Below are positions 1 through 6,191 of a DNA stretch of 6,685 bases, in pieces. Made by a program: the position numbers and the translations under genes. The notes below the pieces were generated by a model. The model had not been told where the DNA came from and did not search any database. It was given only the letters and a program-made list of their open reading frames with translations. Numbering within the stretch: the first letter of the stretch is position 1; every line of letters begins with the position of its first letter. Source of the DNA: an uncultured Bryobacteraceae bacterium (GTDB lineage Bacteria > Acidobacteriota > Terriglobia > Bryobacterales > Bryobacteraceae); assembly GCA_937921835.1 (NCBI GenBank), contig CAKZVG010000234.1:1-6685 (forward strand), in the 5' to 3' direction.

Positions 1-928
1 CGATCGGCTCCGCTATGTCGCGCAGTTCGGTCCAGTGCAGCCGGCTGCCGAGTTCGCTGTCCGACCCGGCGGCGAGATTGGATCCGCCCCAGACTTTGGG
101 ATGGTCTTCGGCCGCCTGGAACGCCTCGATCAGCTTGGGCACCTGGAAGACGTCTTCATCGTAAGGCGAGCCCCGGATGACGCTGTAGGTGTAGCGGCCG
201 TTGGGACGCCGGCAGACCAGGCTGATGAGATTGGTGTGTCCGTCGGCGGCCAGGACCAGGCGCGAGTTGGGATCCCCTTTCTCGTCGGCCAGCACGAAGT
301 CGTAGGGCGAGTTGTAGAGGATCTCAGGCTTGGCGGTGATGGGCGCCACGCCCGCCTTGCCCTGCAACAGCAGCAGCAGGCGGTCGCAGACCTGGCGGAT
401 GGTGCTGATCACCAGCGCATCGTCGCCTTGCCCCTTGCCGCGCATCCGCTGCTGGCGGTAGGGCTCGAAGACCCAGGTGAAGTGGTTCTTCTCGAGCTCT
501 TCGAGTTTCACCGGGTAGAGTCCGCCGCATACGTCGATCTTGTTGTTGTACTGCACGATCCAGCGCAGCAGCGGGGCGCCCTCGGCGCGCTCGAGCAATT
601 GATGGTACTCCAGCACGAACGCCGACAGGCAAACGTCCTGATCGGCATTCCAGACGTAGACCGGCACGGGCCGGCGGCGGCGCAGCCACTTCTCCATGAG
701 ACGCCCCTGCCGCACGGCGATGTAAGCCTGCATGGCAGCGCTCATGGTCGCTTCGCGGACCACTCCCGCGTGATGGTCGAAATGGACGTGGTGTCCCTGG
801 TGCCCGGGTACGTCATCCACGACTTCCAGGCTGATGGAGTATTCCGGCGTCTCGCGCGTGAACTCGGCCCAGTTGTTAAAGCGCCTGGGTGGAACGCGCA
901 AGATGATGTTCTGAAAGGCGTCGTCCAT
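1..928 (-). CDS. Divergent DHH/DHHA1-like putative phosphoesterase, C-terminus cut by the window edge
   Basis: An open frame runs without a stop from an ATG at 928 to the left edge, giving 309 visible residues. I do not recognise a named family with certainty. Seen in the sequence: a His-rich run (His43, 46, 47, 49) leading into Asp51-His52-His53; an Asn94-Ala-Asp96-Gln-Asp98 motif after a short hydrophobic strand; a conserved-looking Asp132-Val-Cys-Gly-Gly; and near the end Gly281-Gly-Ser-Asn-Leu-Ala-Ala-Gly288, preceded by a strand-like Tyr-Ser-Val-Ile-Arg. In DHH phosphoesterases (RecJ, NrnA and relatives) a DxD motif and a DHH motif bind Mn and a C-terminal DHHA1 domain carries GGGHxxAAG, so the parts fit. 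Here the DHH precedes the DxD, and GGS replaces GGGH. Inferred role: metal-dependent hydrolysis of a phosphoester or nucleotide. No signal peptide or membrane segment is seen, so it is probably cytosolic. A purine-rich GGGAG lies 3 nt before the ATG. It is downstream of the MscS gene on the same strand but has its own promoter. Confidence 0.75.
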   Translation of the reverse strand, partial: MDDAFQNIILRVPPRRFNNWAEFTRETPEYSISLEVVDDVPGHQGHHVHFDHHAGVVREATMSAAMQAYIAVRQGRLMEKWLRRRRPVPVYVWNADQDVCLSAFVLEYHQLLERAEGAPLLRWIVQYNNKIDVCGGLYPVKLEELEKNHFTWVFEPYRQQRMRGKGQGDDALVISTIRQVCDRLLLLLQGKAGVAPITAKPEILYNSPYDFVLADEKGDPNSRLVLAADGHTNLISLVCRRPNGRYTYSVIRGSPYDEDVFQVPKLIEAFQAAEDHPKVWGGSNLAAGSDSELGSRLHWTELRDIAEPI

Positions 929-931
929 TCT

Positions 932-956
932 CTCCCGGACGGTGAGAGCCGTCCGG
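932..956 (-). promoter_or_regulatory. Inverted repeat in the leader, overlapping the Shine-Dalgarno of the DHH-like gene
   Basis: On the minus strand CCGGACGG (956-949) is followed by a 6-nt loop and the exact complement CCGTCCGG (942-935). The 3' arm supplies the first two G of the GGGAG Shine-Dalgarno (936-932), so the stem would partly mask it. A second, mutually exclusive pairing exists further 5': GAGCCG with CGGCTC (959-946), which shares most of the first arm. Two competing stems before a start codon are a layout used for translational control, but GC-rich DNA gives such pairings by chance. There is no U-tract, so it is not an intrinsic terminator. Confidence 0.4.
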
Positions 957-990
957 CTCCAGTTTCCCCGGTTTGCAGGGTATCGCGCAC

Positions 991-1019
991 ATTGTGGCAC
1001 TCCCGCGCTGGTGAGTCAA
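991..1019 (-). promoter_or_regulatory. Sigma70-like promoter for the DHH-like gene
   Basis: On the minus strand TTGACT (1019-1014; five of six consensus bases) is followed by a 17-bp spacer and CACAAT (996-991; four of six). Transcription would begin near 984, leaving a leader of roughly 55 nt that contains the inverted repeat at 935-956. The -35 box contains the TGA stop codon of the upstream MscS gene, so the promoter abuts that gene's end. It is the best promoter match I found in the window, but it has not been tested experimentally. Confidence 0.55.
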
Positions 1020-1981
1020 CTCCCGCCGGCCCGCTCCTGGTTCCGCAACTCCTCGAGGACCTCGCGCACGATGCGGCGCAGTTCCTCCCGGTCAACGCCC
1101 GCCGCCGCGCCGGCGGGCCCTCCGTCGAGCGCCTTCAGGCGCATCAGCGGTTGCGCGATCCGCACCCCCTGCTCGCCGAAGCGCAGTTTGATCCGCCGGT
1201 TCATTTCGCGCCCTACCACCCACTGCCGGATGGGCAAGGTCTTGATGCGCATCTTCACCAGCACTCCCTCGGGGCCCAGCCGGTCCACGCCCAGCACGTC
1301 GAGGTCGTCCAGGATCATCTCTCCGTACTGCGGGCTGGCGCGCATCTCCGCCGCCACCTCGCGCACGATTCCGATCACCCGGTCGGTGTCTTCGCTGTAG
1401 TCCACCGGGATATCGAACACATAGTAGGAGTACTCGCGCGTCATATTGGACAGCGTGTTGATGGAGCCGTTGGGAAACACGTGCACGGTGCCATCGACGC
1501 CGCGCAGCACCGTGGTGCGCAAGTTGATCTCCTCCACCAGCCCGCCGGTGCCGTTAATGATCGCGACGTCGTTCAACCGGATCTGGTTTTCGATCAGGAT
1601 GAAGATGCCGCTGATGACGTCCTTCACCAGGCTCTGCGATCCGAAGCCGATGGCCACGCCCACCACCCCGGCGCCCGCCAGGATGGGCGCGATGTCGAAG
1701 CCCACTTCGCGCAGCGACATCACCAGCGCCAGCAGCCAGATCAGAACCGCTCCCGTGCGCCGGAAGATGCCCGCGAAGGTGGCGGCGCGCTTTTCGAGTT
1801 CCACGTCCGGGCGTCCCGCGCCGCGCGTCATGACCTCCAGTGCATACAGGCGCAGCGCCTTCACCACCCTTTTAAGGACCAGGGTGAGGATGTAGGCGGC
1901 GGCGAACAGGATCAAAACGCGGAAGCCCTTCAGCGCCAGCGGCGGCAGCGAATCGAGAACCGGAGTCCACATCGGCGCCAT
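1016..1981 (-). CDS. MscS-family small-conductance mechanosensitive channel
   Basis: A 321-residue inner-membrane channel of the MscS family, which opens under membrane tension to release solutes during hypo-osmotic shock. Three hydrophobic segments are visible at about residues 20-36, 77-95 and 98-130. The third has the family's Gly/Ala-rich pore helix followed by GFGSQSLVKDVISG (112-125) and the ILIENQIRLND stretch (128-138) that opens the cytoplasmic beta domain. The length is typical of a three-helix MscS. The C-terminus (about 290-321) is a charged, Glu/Arg-rich helix suited to a coiled coil, after a short Gly/Ala linker. The start is the weak point: ATG at 1981 (Met-Ala-Pro-Met) and ATG at 1972 are both possible, and neither has a strong Shine-Dalgarno. 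The frame stays open much further upstream, but that extension is antisense to the racemase gene and matches nothing. The gene is divergent from the racemase cluster and upstream of the DHH-like gene. Confidence 0.93.
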   Translation of the reverse strand: MAPMWTPVLDSLPPLALKGFRVLILFAAAYILTLVLKRVVKALRLYALEVMTRGAGRPDVELEKRAATFAGIFRRTGAVLIWLLALVMSLREVGFDIAPILAGAGVVGVAIGFGSQSLVKDVISGIFILIENQIRLNDVAIINGTGGLVEEINLRTTVLRGVDGTVHVFPNGSINTLSNMTREYSYYVFDIPVDYSEDTDRVIGIVREVAAEMRASPQYGEMILDDLDVLGVDRLGPEGVLVKMRIKTLPIRQWVVGREMNRRIKLRFGEQGVRIAQPLMRLKALDGGPAGAAAGVDREELRRIVREVLEELRNQERAGGS

Positions 1982-2074
1982 GCTTTCATGGTAGCCGTTG
2001 CGGCCCGCCCACGGCCGCCGGTCCTTCGTGTACCATCGTGCTTTGTGGCATCCGCCGCACGGAGGCTCCCCGCA
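1982..2074. promoter_or_regulatory. Divergent intergenic spacer between the MscS and racemase genes
   Basis: This 93-bp gap must hold the control region of both the minus-strand channel gene and the plus-strand cluster. I see a TACCAT at 2031-2036 that could be a plus-strand -10, but no acceptable -35 at 16-18 bp. There is no clear promoter on the minus strand and no obvious operator palindrome. Promoters may be of a non-sigma70 type, or lie inside the neighbouring genes. Confidence 0.3.
2061..2065 (+). promoter_or_regulatory. Ribosome binding site that fixes the racemase start
   Basis: GGAGG sits 9 nt before the ATG at 2075. The same frame is open far upstream (from position 35), so this site is what identifies the true start. 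Protein similarity to the Asp/Glu racemase fold also begins right at this ATG. Confidence 0.8.
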
Positions 2075-2740
2075 ATGAAGCTCGCCATGATCCACACCGT
2101 GAGCTGGTACGGCCGGGCGGTGATCGAACCGTTCGCCAGGGACTGGCTGGTTCGCAATCCGGATGTCGAGGCCATCAACATCATGGACGATTCGCTGCTT
2201 TCCGAGGCGCTCGCCCAGGGGGGCCCCACGCCGCGGGTCTTGCGCCGGTTGGTGCTCTATGCGCTGGCCGCCGATGCCGCCGGGGCGGACGTCATCATGG
2301 TGTCCTGCACGACCATGGGCGACGGCACGCGCCTGGCGCGCCCGCTGCTCTCCGTCCCCATCTTCAACATCGACGAGCCGATGGCGCGCGAAGCGGTGGC
2401 CGCCGGCAGCCGCCTCGGCATTTTGGCTACCGTGCCCACCAGCGCTCCGGCGACGCGCAAGCTGCCCGAAGCCGAAGCCGTGCGCGCCGGCAAGTCCATC
2501 ACGATCGAAACCGTCATCAACGAGCGCGCCTTCGATCACCTGCTGGCCGGGGAGATCGAGCAACACAACGCCTTGGTTCACGGCGAAATGGACGCCCTCG
2601 CCGGACGCGTGGACGCGATCGTGCTGGGCCAGATCAGCCTGGCGCGGATCGAGCATTGGGTGCGTGTTCCCGTATTTCAGGTGGGCCATTCCGGTTTCCG
2701 CGAGGCGCGCCGCCTGCTCGATGAAGCCGCGAAAAGGTAG
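2075..2740 (+). CDS. Asp/Glu racemase superfamily protein
   Basis: A 221-residue cytosolic protein of the Asp/Glu/hydantoin racemase superfamily, whose members racemise amino acids or hydantoins or decarboxylate malonates through a cysteine. Seen: the N-terminal strand Met-Lys-Leu-Ala-Met-Ile-His-Thr; the first catalytic motif VSCTTMG with Cys78 after the ADVIMV strand; the domain-linking INIDEPM-like segment (about 96-103); a GILATVPTS strand-loop (115-123); and the second-half strand DAIVLGQISLAR (180-191). Where canonical racemases have a second cysteine (often in LGCTH), this one has Gln186. From memory, an LxQxSxAR form recurs in a subgroup of the family, so the change may be ancestral rather than damage. 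A one-cysteine site suits an isomerase or lyase such as a maleate isomerase or decarboxylase at least as well as a racemase, and the substrate cannot be read from sequence. It is the first gene of the plus-strand cluster, with a transporter and a sugar-phosphate epimerase downstream. Confidence 0.88.
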   Translation: MKLAMIHTVSWYGRAVIEPFARDWLVRNPDVEAINIMDDSLLSEALAQGGPTPRVLRRLVLYALAADAAGADVIMVSCTTMGDGTRLARPLLSVPIFNIDEPMAREAVAAGSRLGILATVPTSAPATRKLPEAEAVRAGKSITIETVINERAFDHLLAGEIEQHNALVHGEMDALAGRVDAIVLGQISLARIEHWVRVPVFQVGHSGFREARRLLDEAAKR

Positions 2741-2744
2741 CGAC

Positions 2745-2876
2745 ATGCGCGCCGTTACGGCATCCTTGAGCTTCCCTCACCGGCTTCTCGACCCGGCCCC
2801 AAGCCCGCCGCTCTCGGGCCCCGTGGCGGAGGCGGCGGGACGCGGCTTCGAACGGCTCGCGGGCGGTGTGCGGTGA
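2745..2876 (+). CDS. Possible 43-residue coupling ORF between the racemase and transporter genes
   Basis: A small frame begins with an ATG 4 nt after the racemase stop and ends with a TGA that overlaps the GTG start of the transporter (GTGA, 2873-2876). AAGG at 2734-2737 lies 7 nt before its ATG, a reasonable Shine-Dalgarno inside the end of the racemase gene. The 43-residue product is Pro/Ala/Arg-rich, has no recognisable domain, membrane segment or signal peptide, and matches nothing I know. Its likely value is mechanical: translating it would deliver ribosomes to the transporter's GTG start, which has only a poor Shine-Dalgarno of its own. It may equally be a chance open frame in GC-rich spacer DNA. 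Confidence 0.35.
   Translation: MRAVTASLSFPHRLLDPAPSPPLSGPVAEAAGRGFERLAGGVR
2804..2839 (+). repeat. GC-rich inverted repeat upstream of the transporter gene
   Basis: CCCGCCGC (2804-2811) and its exact complement GCGGCGGG (2832-2839) enclose a 20-nt, largely GC loop in the racemase-transporter spacer. There is no following U-tract, so it is not a normal intrinsic terminator. It could stabilise or segment the polycistronic mRNA, or be chance in a GC-rich sequence. Confidence 0.3.
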
Positions 2877-4078
2877 AGCGCTACGCGGTTGTCGCGGGTT
2901 TGTTCGCGATGATGTTGATCACCTATATCGACCGGGCGGCGATCTCCTCGGCCGCGCTCGCGATTTCCGGTGACCTCGGGCTCTCCAATCAGGCCATGGG
3001 CGGGGTTTTCAGCGCCTTCGCCCTGGGCTACGCCATCGCGCAGGTGCCGGGCGGTTGGCTGGCCGACCGCTACGGCCCGCGCCTGGCGCTGGCGCTGGTG
3101 GTTGCGGTGTGGAGCCTGTTCACCGGCGCCACCGGCGCGGTACAGGGTCTGACCGCGCTGCTGGCGGTCCGCTTCCTGTTCGGCGTGGCCGAAGCGGGCG
3201 CTTTCCCTGGCGCGGCGCGGGTGGTCTACAACTGGCTCCCGGTGGCCGAGCGCGGGCGCGCCAACGGCATCATCTTCTCCGGTTCGCGGCTCGGCGCGGC
3301 GTTCGCGTTTCCGGCCATGGCTTGGCTGCTGGCGATCTGGAACTGGCGGACCGCCTTCTACCTGCTCGCCATTCCAGGGCTGCTCTGGAGCCTCGCCTGG
3401 GCGCTCCTGTTTCGCAACTACCCGGCGGGCGCGGCCTCCGGACCCGTGGCCGCGCGCGGCTCCGGCGGAGGTTTCCTTCGGGTCGTCCGTTCCTGGCCCA
3501 TGGCGCTGGCCATGATCCAGTACTTCGCCGGAAACTTCACCTTCTTCATCTGCCTCACCTGGATGCTGCCCTACCTGCGCCAGACTTACGGACTGGATCC
3601 GGCGCGCGCAGCCGGCTACGCCATGTTGCCCCTGTTGATCGGCGCGTTGGCCCACTTCCTGGCCGGCTTCCTGATCGACATCGTGTTCAAGTCGCGGCAC
3701 AGGGCCTGGTCGCGGCGTCTGCCCGGCGTGCTGGGGTTCTCGATCGCCGCCATCGGCATCGGCTCGCTGGCCTTCGCCCGTTCGGCGGAGATGGCCATCG
3801 CCTGTTTCACCCTGGGAGCCTTCGGCGCCGAGATGACCATCGCGCCGAGCTGGGCCTACTGCATGGACATCGGCGGCAAGAACTCGGGCGCCGTCTCGGG
3901 CGCGATGAACATGATCGGCAACTTCGGCTCCTTTGTCAGCGCCAACGCCTTTCCGTTCCTCGCCGGCCTGACGGGCACCGCCGCGGCGTACTTCGCCCTG
4001 GCCGCCGCGCTCAACGTCGCCGCCGCGCTGTGCTGGGTCCGGATGCGTTCGGTGGGTCAAGTCAAGGCCGTGTCATGA
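2873..4078 (+). CDS. MFS transporter of the anion:cation symporter (ACS) family
   Basis: A 401-residue inner-membrane carrier of the major facilitator superfamily with about twelve hydrophobic segments. Seen: LITYIDRAAISSAAL in the first helix (15-29), the ACS-type N-terminus; the MFS loop 2-3 motif GWLADRYGPR (61-70); and a fourth-helix to loop block with Glu107-Ala-Gly-Ala-Phe-Pro112, Arg116 and WLPVAERGRANG, followed by SGSRLGAA. These are typical of proton-coupled carriers for hexuronate, galactonate, glucarate and related organic anions (ExuT, DgoT and GudP relatives). The substrate is inferred to be a small organic acid or sugar acid. The start is GTG at 2873: it places a normal short N-terminus before helix 1, and no other start in that frame lies nearby. 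The Shine-Dalgarno is weak, consistent with coupling to the small frame whose stop overlaps it. The stop overlaps the epimerase ATG (ATGA), so the two are probably co-translated. Confidence 0.93.
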   Translation: MKRYAVVAGLFAMMLITYIDRAAISSAALAISGDLGLSNQAMGGVFSAFALGYAIAQVPGGWLADRYGPRLALALVVAVWSLFTGATGAVQGLTALLAVRFLFGVAEAGAFPGAARVVYNWLPVAERGRANGIIFSGSRLGAAFAFPAMAWLLAIWNWRTAFYLLAIPGLLWSLAWALLFRNYPAGAASGPVAARGSGGGFLRVVRSWPMALAMIQYFAGNFTFFICLTWMLPYLRQTYGLDPARAAGYAMLPLLIGALAHFLAGFLIDIVFKSRHRAWSRRLPGVLGFSIAAIGIGSLAFARSAEMAIACFTLGAFGAEMTIAPSWAYCMDIGGKNSGAVSGAMNMIGNFGSFVSANAFPFLAGLTGTAAAYFALAAALNVAAALCWVRMRSVGQVKAVS

Positions 4079-4785
4079 GACTGAAAGAACTGCGTTTGGA
4101 AGTGCTCGAAGCGAATCTCGAACTGGTGCGCCGGGGGCTGGTGATCTACACCTTTGGCAACGTGAGCGGGATCGCGCGCGAAGAAGGACTGGTGGCCATC
4201 AAACCGAGCGGAGTGGCTTTCGACCAACTCACGCCGGAGAAGATCGTGCTGACCGACCTGGAAGGGCAGGTGGTGGAAGGCGGCCTGCGGCCGTCATCGG
4301 ATCTCGACACGCACCTGGTGCTGTACCGCGTTTTCCCCGGCATCGGGGGGGTCGCGCACACTCACTCGCGCTACGCCACCGCCTGGGCGCAGGCGGGGCG
4401 CGAGATCCCGTGCTTCGGCACCACCCATGCCGACTACTTCCACGGCGCGATTCCCGCCACCGGGCCGCTCACGGACGCGGAAATCGCGGGCGAGTACGAA
4501 ACCAATACCGGATTCGCCATCGCGCGGCGCTTCGAAACGCTGGATGCCTCCGCCATCCCCGCGGTGCTGGTGTCCGGCCACGGGCCCTTCACCTGGGGCC
4601 GCTCGGCCGCGGACGCCGCGCGCAACTCGGTGCTGCTCGAAGAAGTCGCCGCCATCGCGTGGCGGACGCTGGCGCTCAATCCGAACGCGGCGCCCCTGTC
4701 GCGGGCGCTGCTCGACAGGCACTTCCTTCGCAAGCACGGGCCCGGCGCTTATTATGGCCAGGGTGGCGGCGGTCAGCGGCGGTAG
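4075..4785 (+). CDS. araD: L-ribulose-5-phosphate 4-epimerase (class II aldolase/epimerase fold)
   Basis: A 236-residue cytosolic enzyme that interconverts L-ribulose 5-phosphate and D-xylulose 5-phosphate by retro-aldol cleavage and rotation on a divalent metal, feeding the pentose phosphate pathway. It resembles E. coli AraD along its full length. Seen: GNVSG and KPSGV phosphate-binding loops (28-32, 43-47); PSSD (73-76); the metal ligands His95 and His97 in HTHSR, with His169 in SGHGPFTWG as the third; GTTHADYF with catalytic-type Asp120 (115-122); TDAEI..EYE (133-142); and the C-terminal LRKHGPGAYYGQ carrying Tyr227, the counterpart of the AraD active-site tyrosine. These support the epimerase over the fuculose-phosphate aldolase branch, although UlaF/SgbE-type epimerases cannot be separated from AraD here. 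The ATG overlaps the transporter stop. No isomerase or kinase (AraA, AraB) is nearby, so the upstream pathway is unknown. The 3' end overlaps the sulfatase gene on the other strand by 13 bp. Confidence 0.92.
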   Translation: MRLKELRLEVLEANLELVRRGLVIYTFGNVSGIAREEGLVAIKPSGVAFDQLTPEKIVLTDLEGQVVEGGLRPSSDLDTHLVLYRVFPGIGGVAHTHSRYATAWAQAGREIPCFGTTHADYFHGAIPATGPLTDAEIAGEYETNTGFAIARRFETLDASAIPAVLVSGHGPFTWGRSAADAARNSVLLEEVAAIAWRTLALNPNAAPLSRALLDRHFLRKHGPGAYYGQGGGGQRR

Positions 4786-6179
4786 TCGGCTCCCGCTTCG
4801 CTCCTCCGGCACGACTCCCGGAATTCGCGAAGCTGCGCCTTCATTTCCCTGGCCAGTTGCGGCAGTTCCTGGACGATGTTGAAGCGCTCGCCGGGATCGA
4901 TGGCGATGTCGAAGAGCAGGTCCTCGGCGGCGCGATCGTCATCCAGGTACGAGAGGAACTTGTAACGGTTATCGATCAACGCCAGCGGCGGCGACCCCAG
5001 CCGCCCCTCCGCTTCCGCCGCGCCGCTGTCGGTGGTTTGGAAGGCGATCGGGCGCGGGCGTTCCGCCATCCTGCCGTCGAGCAGCGCGCCGAGCGGAATG
5101 CCGTCCAGCGGTTCGGGCTGCGCCGGGGAGCGAAAGGCGAGGATGTCGAGCACCGTCGGCAGGTAGTCCGACGTCGAACAAGGCACGCAAGTGGCGCGCG
5201 GCGAGCGGATACGGTCCGGCCACTCGAGCAGACCGGGCACCCGGATGCCGCCTTCGAACAGGCTGCGCTTGCGCCCGCGCAGCCCGCCCGCGGAGCCGCG
5301 AGTCCTTCCCTGCCGCGGGTGGCGCCCTTCGGGCCCGTTGTCGCTGGCGTACCACAGCATGGTGTTGCCCGCCACGCCGAGGTCGCGCAGTTCCTTGCGC
5401 AACCGGCCCATCTGTTCGTCCAGCGCCGTGATGCAGCCGTAGTAGTGCTGCTCGGCCTCGCTGAACCGGGCGTACATTTCCCGGTGCCGCGTCCCGGCGC
5501 GCACCGGTTCGTGCGGTGCGTGAAACCAGATGACGGCGAAGAACGGTTTCCTGGCGCGCGCGGCGGAGCGGAGGAAGGGAACGGCGCGGTCCATGATCAC
5601 GCGCGAGGCGTCGCCCTCCAGGTTGTCCCTGGCGTACTCTCCGGGACCGGTCCAGAAGCGCGTCACAAACGGCTGGTCCTTCATCGGGTCCCAGGTGGGA
5701 ACGGCCTGTTCGGTCGAGAAGCAGACGTCGAAGCCGTGCTCCCACGGCGGCGCGTATTCCTTCGTGCCGGGACCTCCGCGCCGCCCGTCCTTGATGTCGC
5801 GCGTGAGCGTACCGAGGTGCCACTTGCCGAAATGGCCCGTCGCGTAGCCGCGCGTCTTCAACGCTTCCGCCAGCGTGAACTCCTCGCTCTTGAGGCTGCC
5901 GATATTTGCGAAGTGAATTCCGTAGCGGAACGGATGCCGGCCGGTGAGCGCGCTGCCGCGGGTGGGCGAGCACACCGGGGCGCCGGCGTAGAACCGGTCG
6001 AAGCGGACCCCCGCGCCGGCCATCGCATCCAGGTTCGGCGTCTTCAGATAAGGGTGGCCGTTGTAGCCGGTATCGCCCCAGCCCTGATCGTCGGCCATGC
6101 AGAGGATGACGTTGGGCGGCCTGGCGGGTGCGGCGGCGGCGGAAACCCCGGCGCCGGCGAGAAATTCACGGCGGTTCAT
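4773..6179 (-). CDS. Tat-exported type I (formylglycine-dependent) sulfatase
   Basis: A 468-residue arylsulfatase-family enzyme that hydrolyses sulfate esters, probably on a sugar or polysaccharide outside the cytoplasm. The N-terminus NRREFLAGAG, followed by an Ala-rich stretch to about residue 19, is a twin-arginine signal peptide. The mature domain opens with PPNVILCMADDQGWGDTG, giving metal ligands Asp30-Asp31. The maturation motif is Cys70-Ser-Pro-Thr-Arg74, continuing GSALTGRHP, so Cys70 would be converted to formylglycine. Further active-site parts are GKWHLG (Lys119, His121), FHAPHEP (His220/His223), SDNGPE (Asp280-Asn281) and Lys304 in the LRGRKRSLFEGGIRVP block. The C-terminal region (about 405-440) has the usual NRYKFL...DLLFDIAIDPGE ending of the N-acetylgalactosamine-6-sulfatase-like group. 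Length is normal and nothing essential is missing. The maturase is not in the window, and the exact substrate is unknown. AGAGG lies 7 nt before the ATG. It follows the DUF1080 gene by 10 bp and overlaps the epimerase gene tail-to-tail. Confidence 0.95.
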   Translation of the reverse strand: MNRREFLAGAGVSAAAAPARPPNVILCMADDQGWGDTGYNGHPYLKTPNLDAMAGAGVRFDRFYAGAPVCSPTRGSALTGRHPFRYGIHFANIGSLKSEEFTLAEALKTRGYATGHFGKWHLGTLTRDIKDGRRGGPGTKEYAPPWEHGFDVCFSTEQAVPTWDPMKDQPFVTRFWTGPGEYARDNLEGDASRVIMDRAVPFLRSAARARKPFFAVIWFHAPHEPVRAGTRHREMYARFSEAEQHYYGCITALDEQMGRLRKELRDLGVAGNTMLWYASDNGPEGRHPRQGRTRGSAGGLRGRKRSLFEGGIRVPGLLEWPDRIRSPRATCVPCSTSDYLPTVLDILAFRSPAQPEPLDGIPLGALLDGRMAERPRPIAFQTTDSGAAEAEGRLGSPPLALIDNRYKFLSYLDDDRAAEDLLFDIAIDPGERFNIVQELPQLAREMKAQLREFRESCRRSEAGADYRR

Positions 6180-6186
6180 GGTTGTG

Positions 6187-6191
6187 CCTCT
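6187..6191 (-). promoter_or_regulatory. Sulfatase ribosome binding site embedded in the upstream gene's stop codon
   Basis: On the minus strand AGAGG (6191-6187) sits 7 nt before the sulfatase ATG and shares its first bases with the TAG stop (6192-6190) of the DUF1080 gene. This supports the ATG at 6179 and co-translation of the two genes from one mRNA. Confidence 0.65.

Noticed and set aside
363..384. Short CAG-type triplet run resembling a microsatellite.
   Set aside because: It encodes a Leu-rich helix of the DHH-like protein (residues about 184-189) and is too short and imperfect to be a meaningful repeat.
935..956. Intrinsic terminator after the MscS gene.
   Set aside because: The hairpin has no following U-tract and is placed directly over the next gene's ribosome site, so a leader structure is the better reading.
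35..2074. Very long plus-strand open frame continuous with the racemase gene, which would give a 901-residue protein.
   Set aside because: Upstream of 2075 it lies antisense to the DHH-like and MscS genes, both of which show clear motifs. Its translation is low-complexity His/Arg/Gln-rich and lacks domains. A strong GGAGG precedes the ATG at 2075.
1982..2746. Long N-terminal extension of the MscS frame on the minus strand.
   Set aside because: It is antisense to the racemase gene, has Gly/His/Arg-rich composition and no domain, while MscS similarity starts only near 1981.
2777..4060. A 427-codon minus-strand open frame opposite the transporter gene.
   Set aside because: It is a shadow produced by GC-rich third codon positions. 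The translation is Gly/Arg/Gln/His-rich with no motif, and the plus strand encodes an unmistakable MFS protein.
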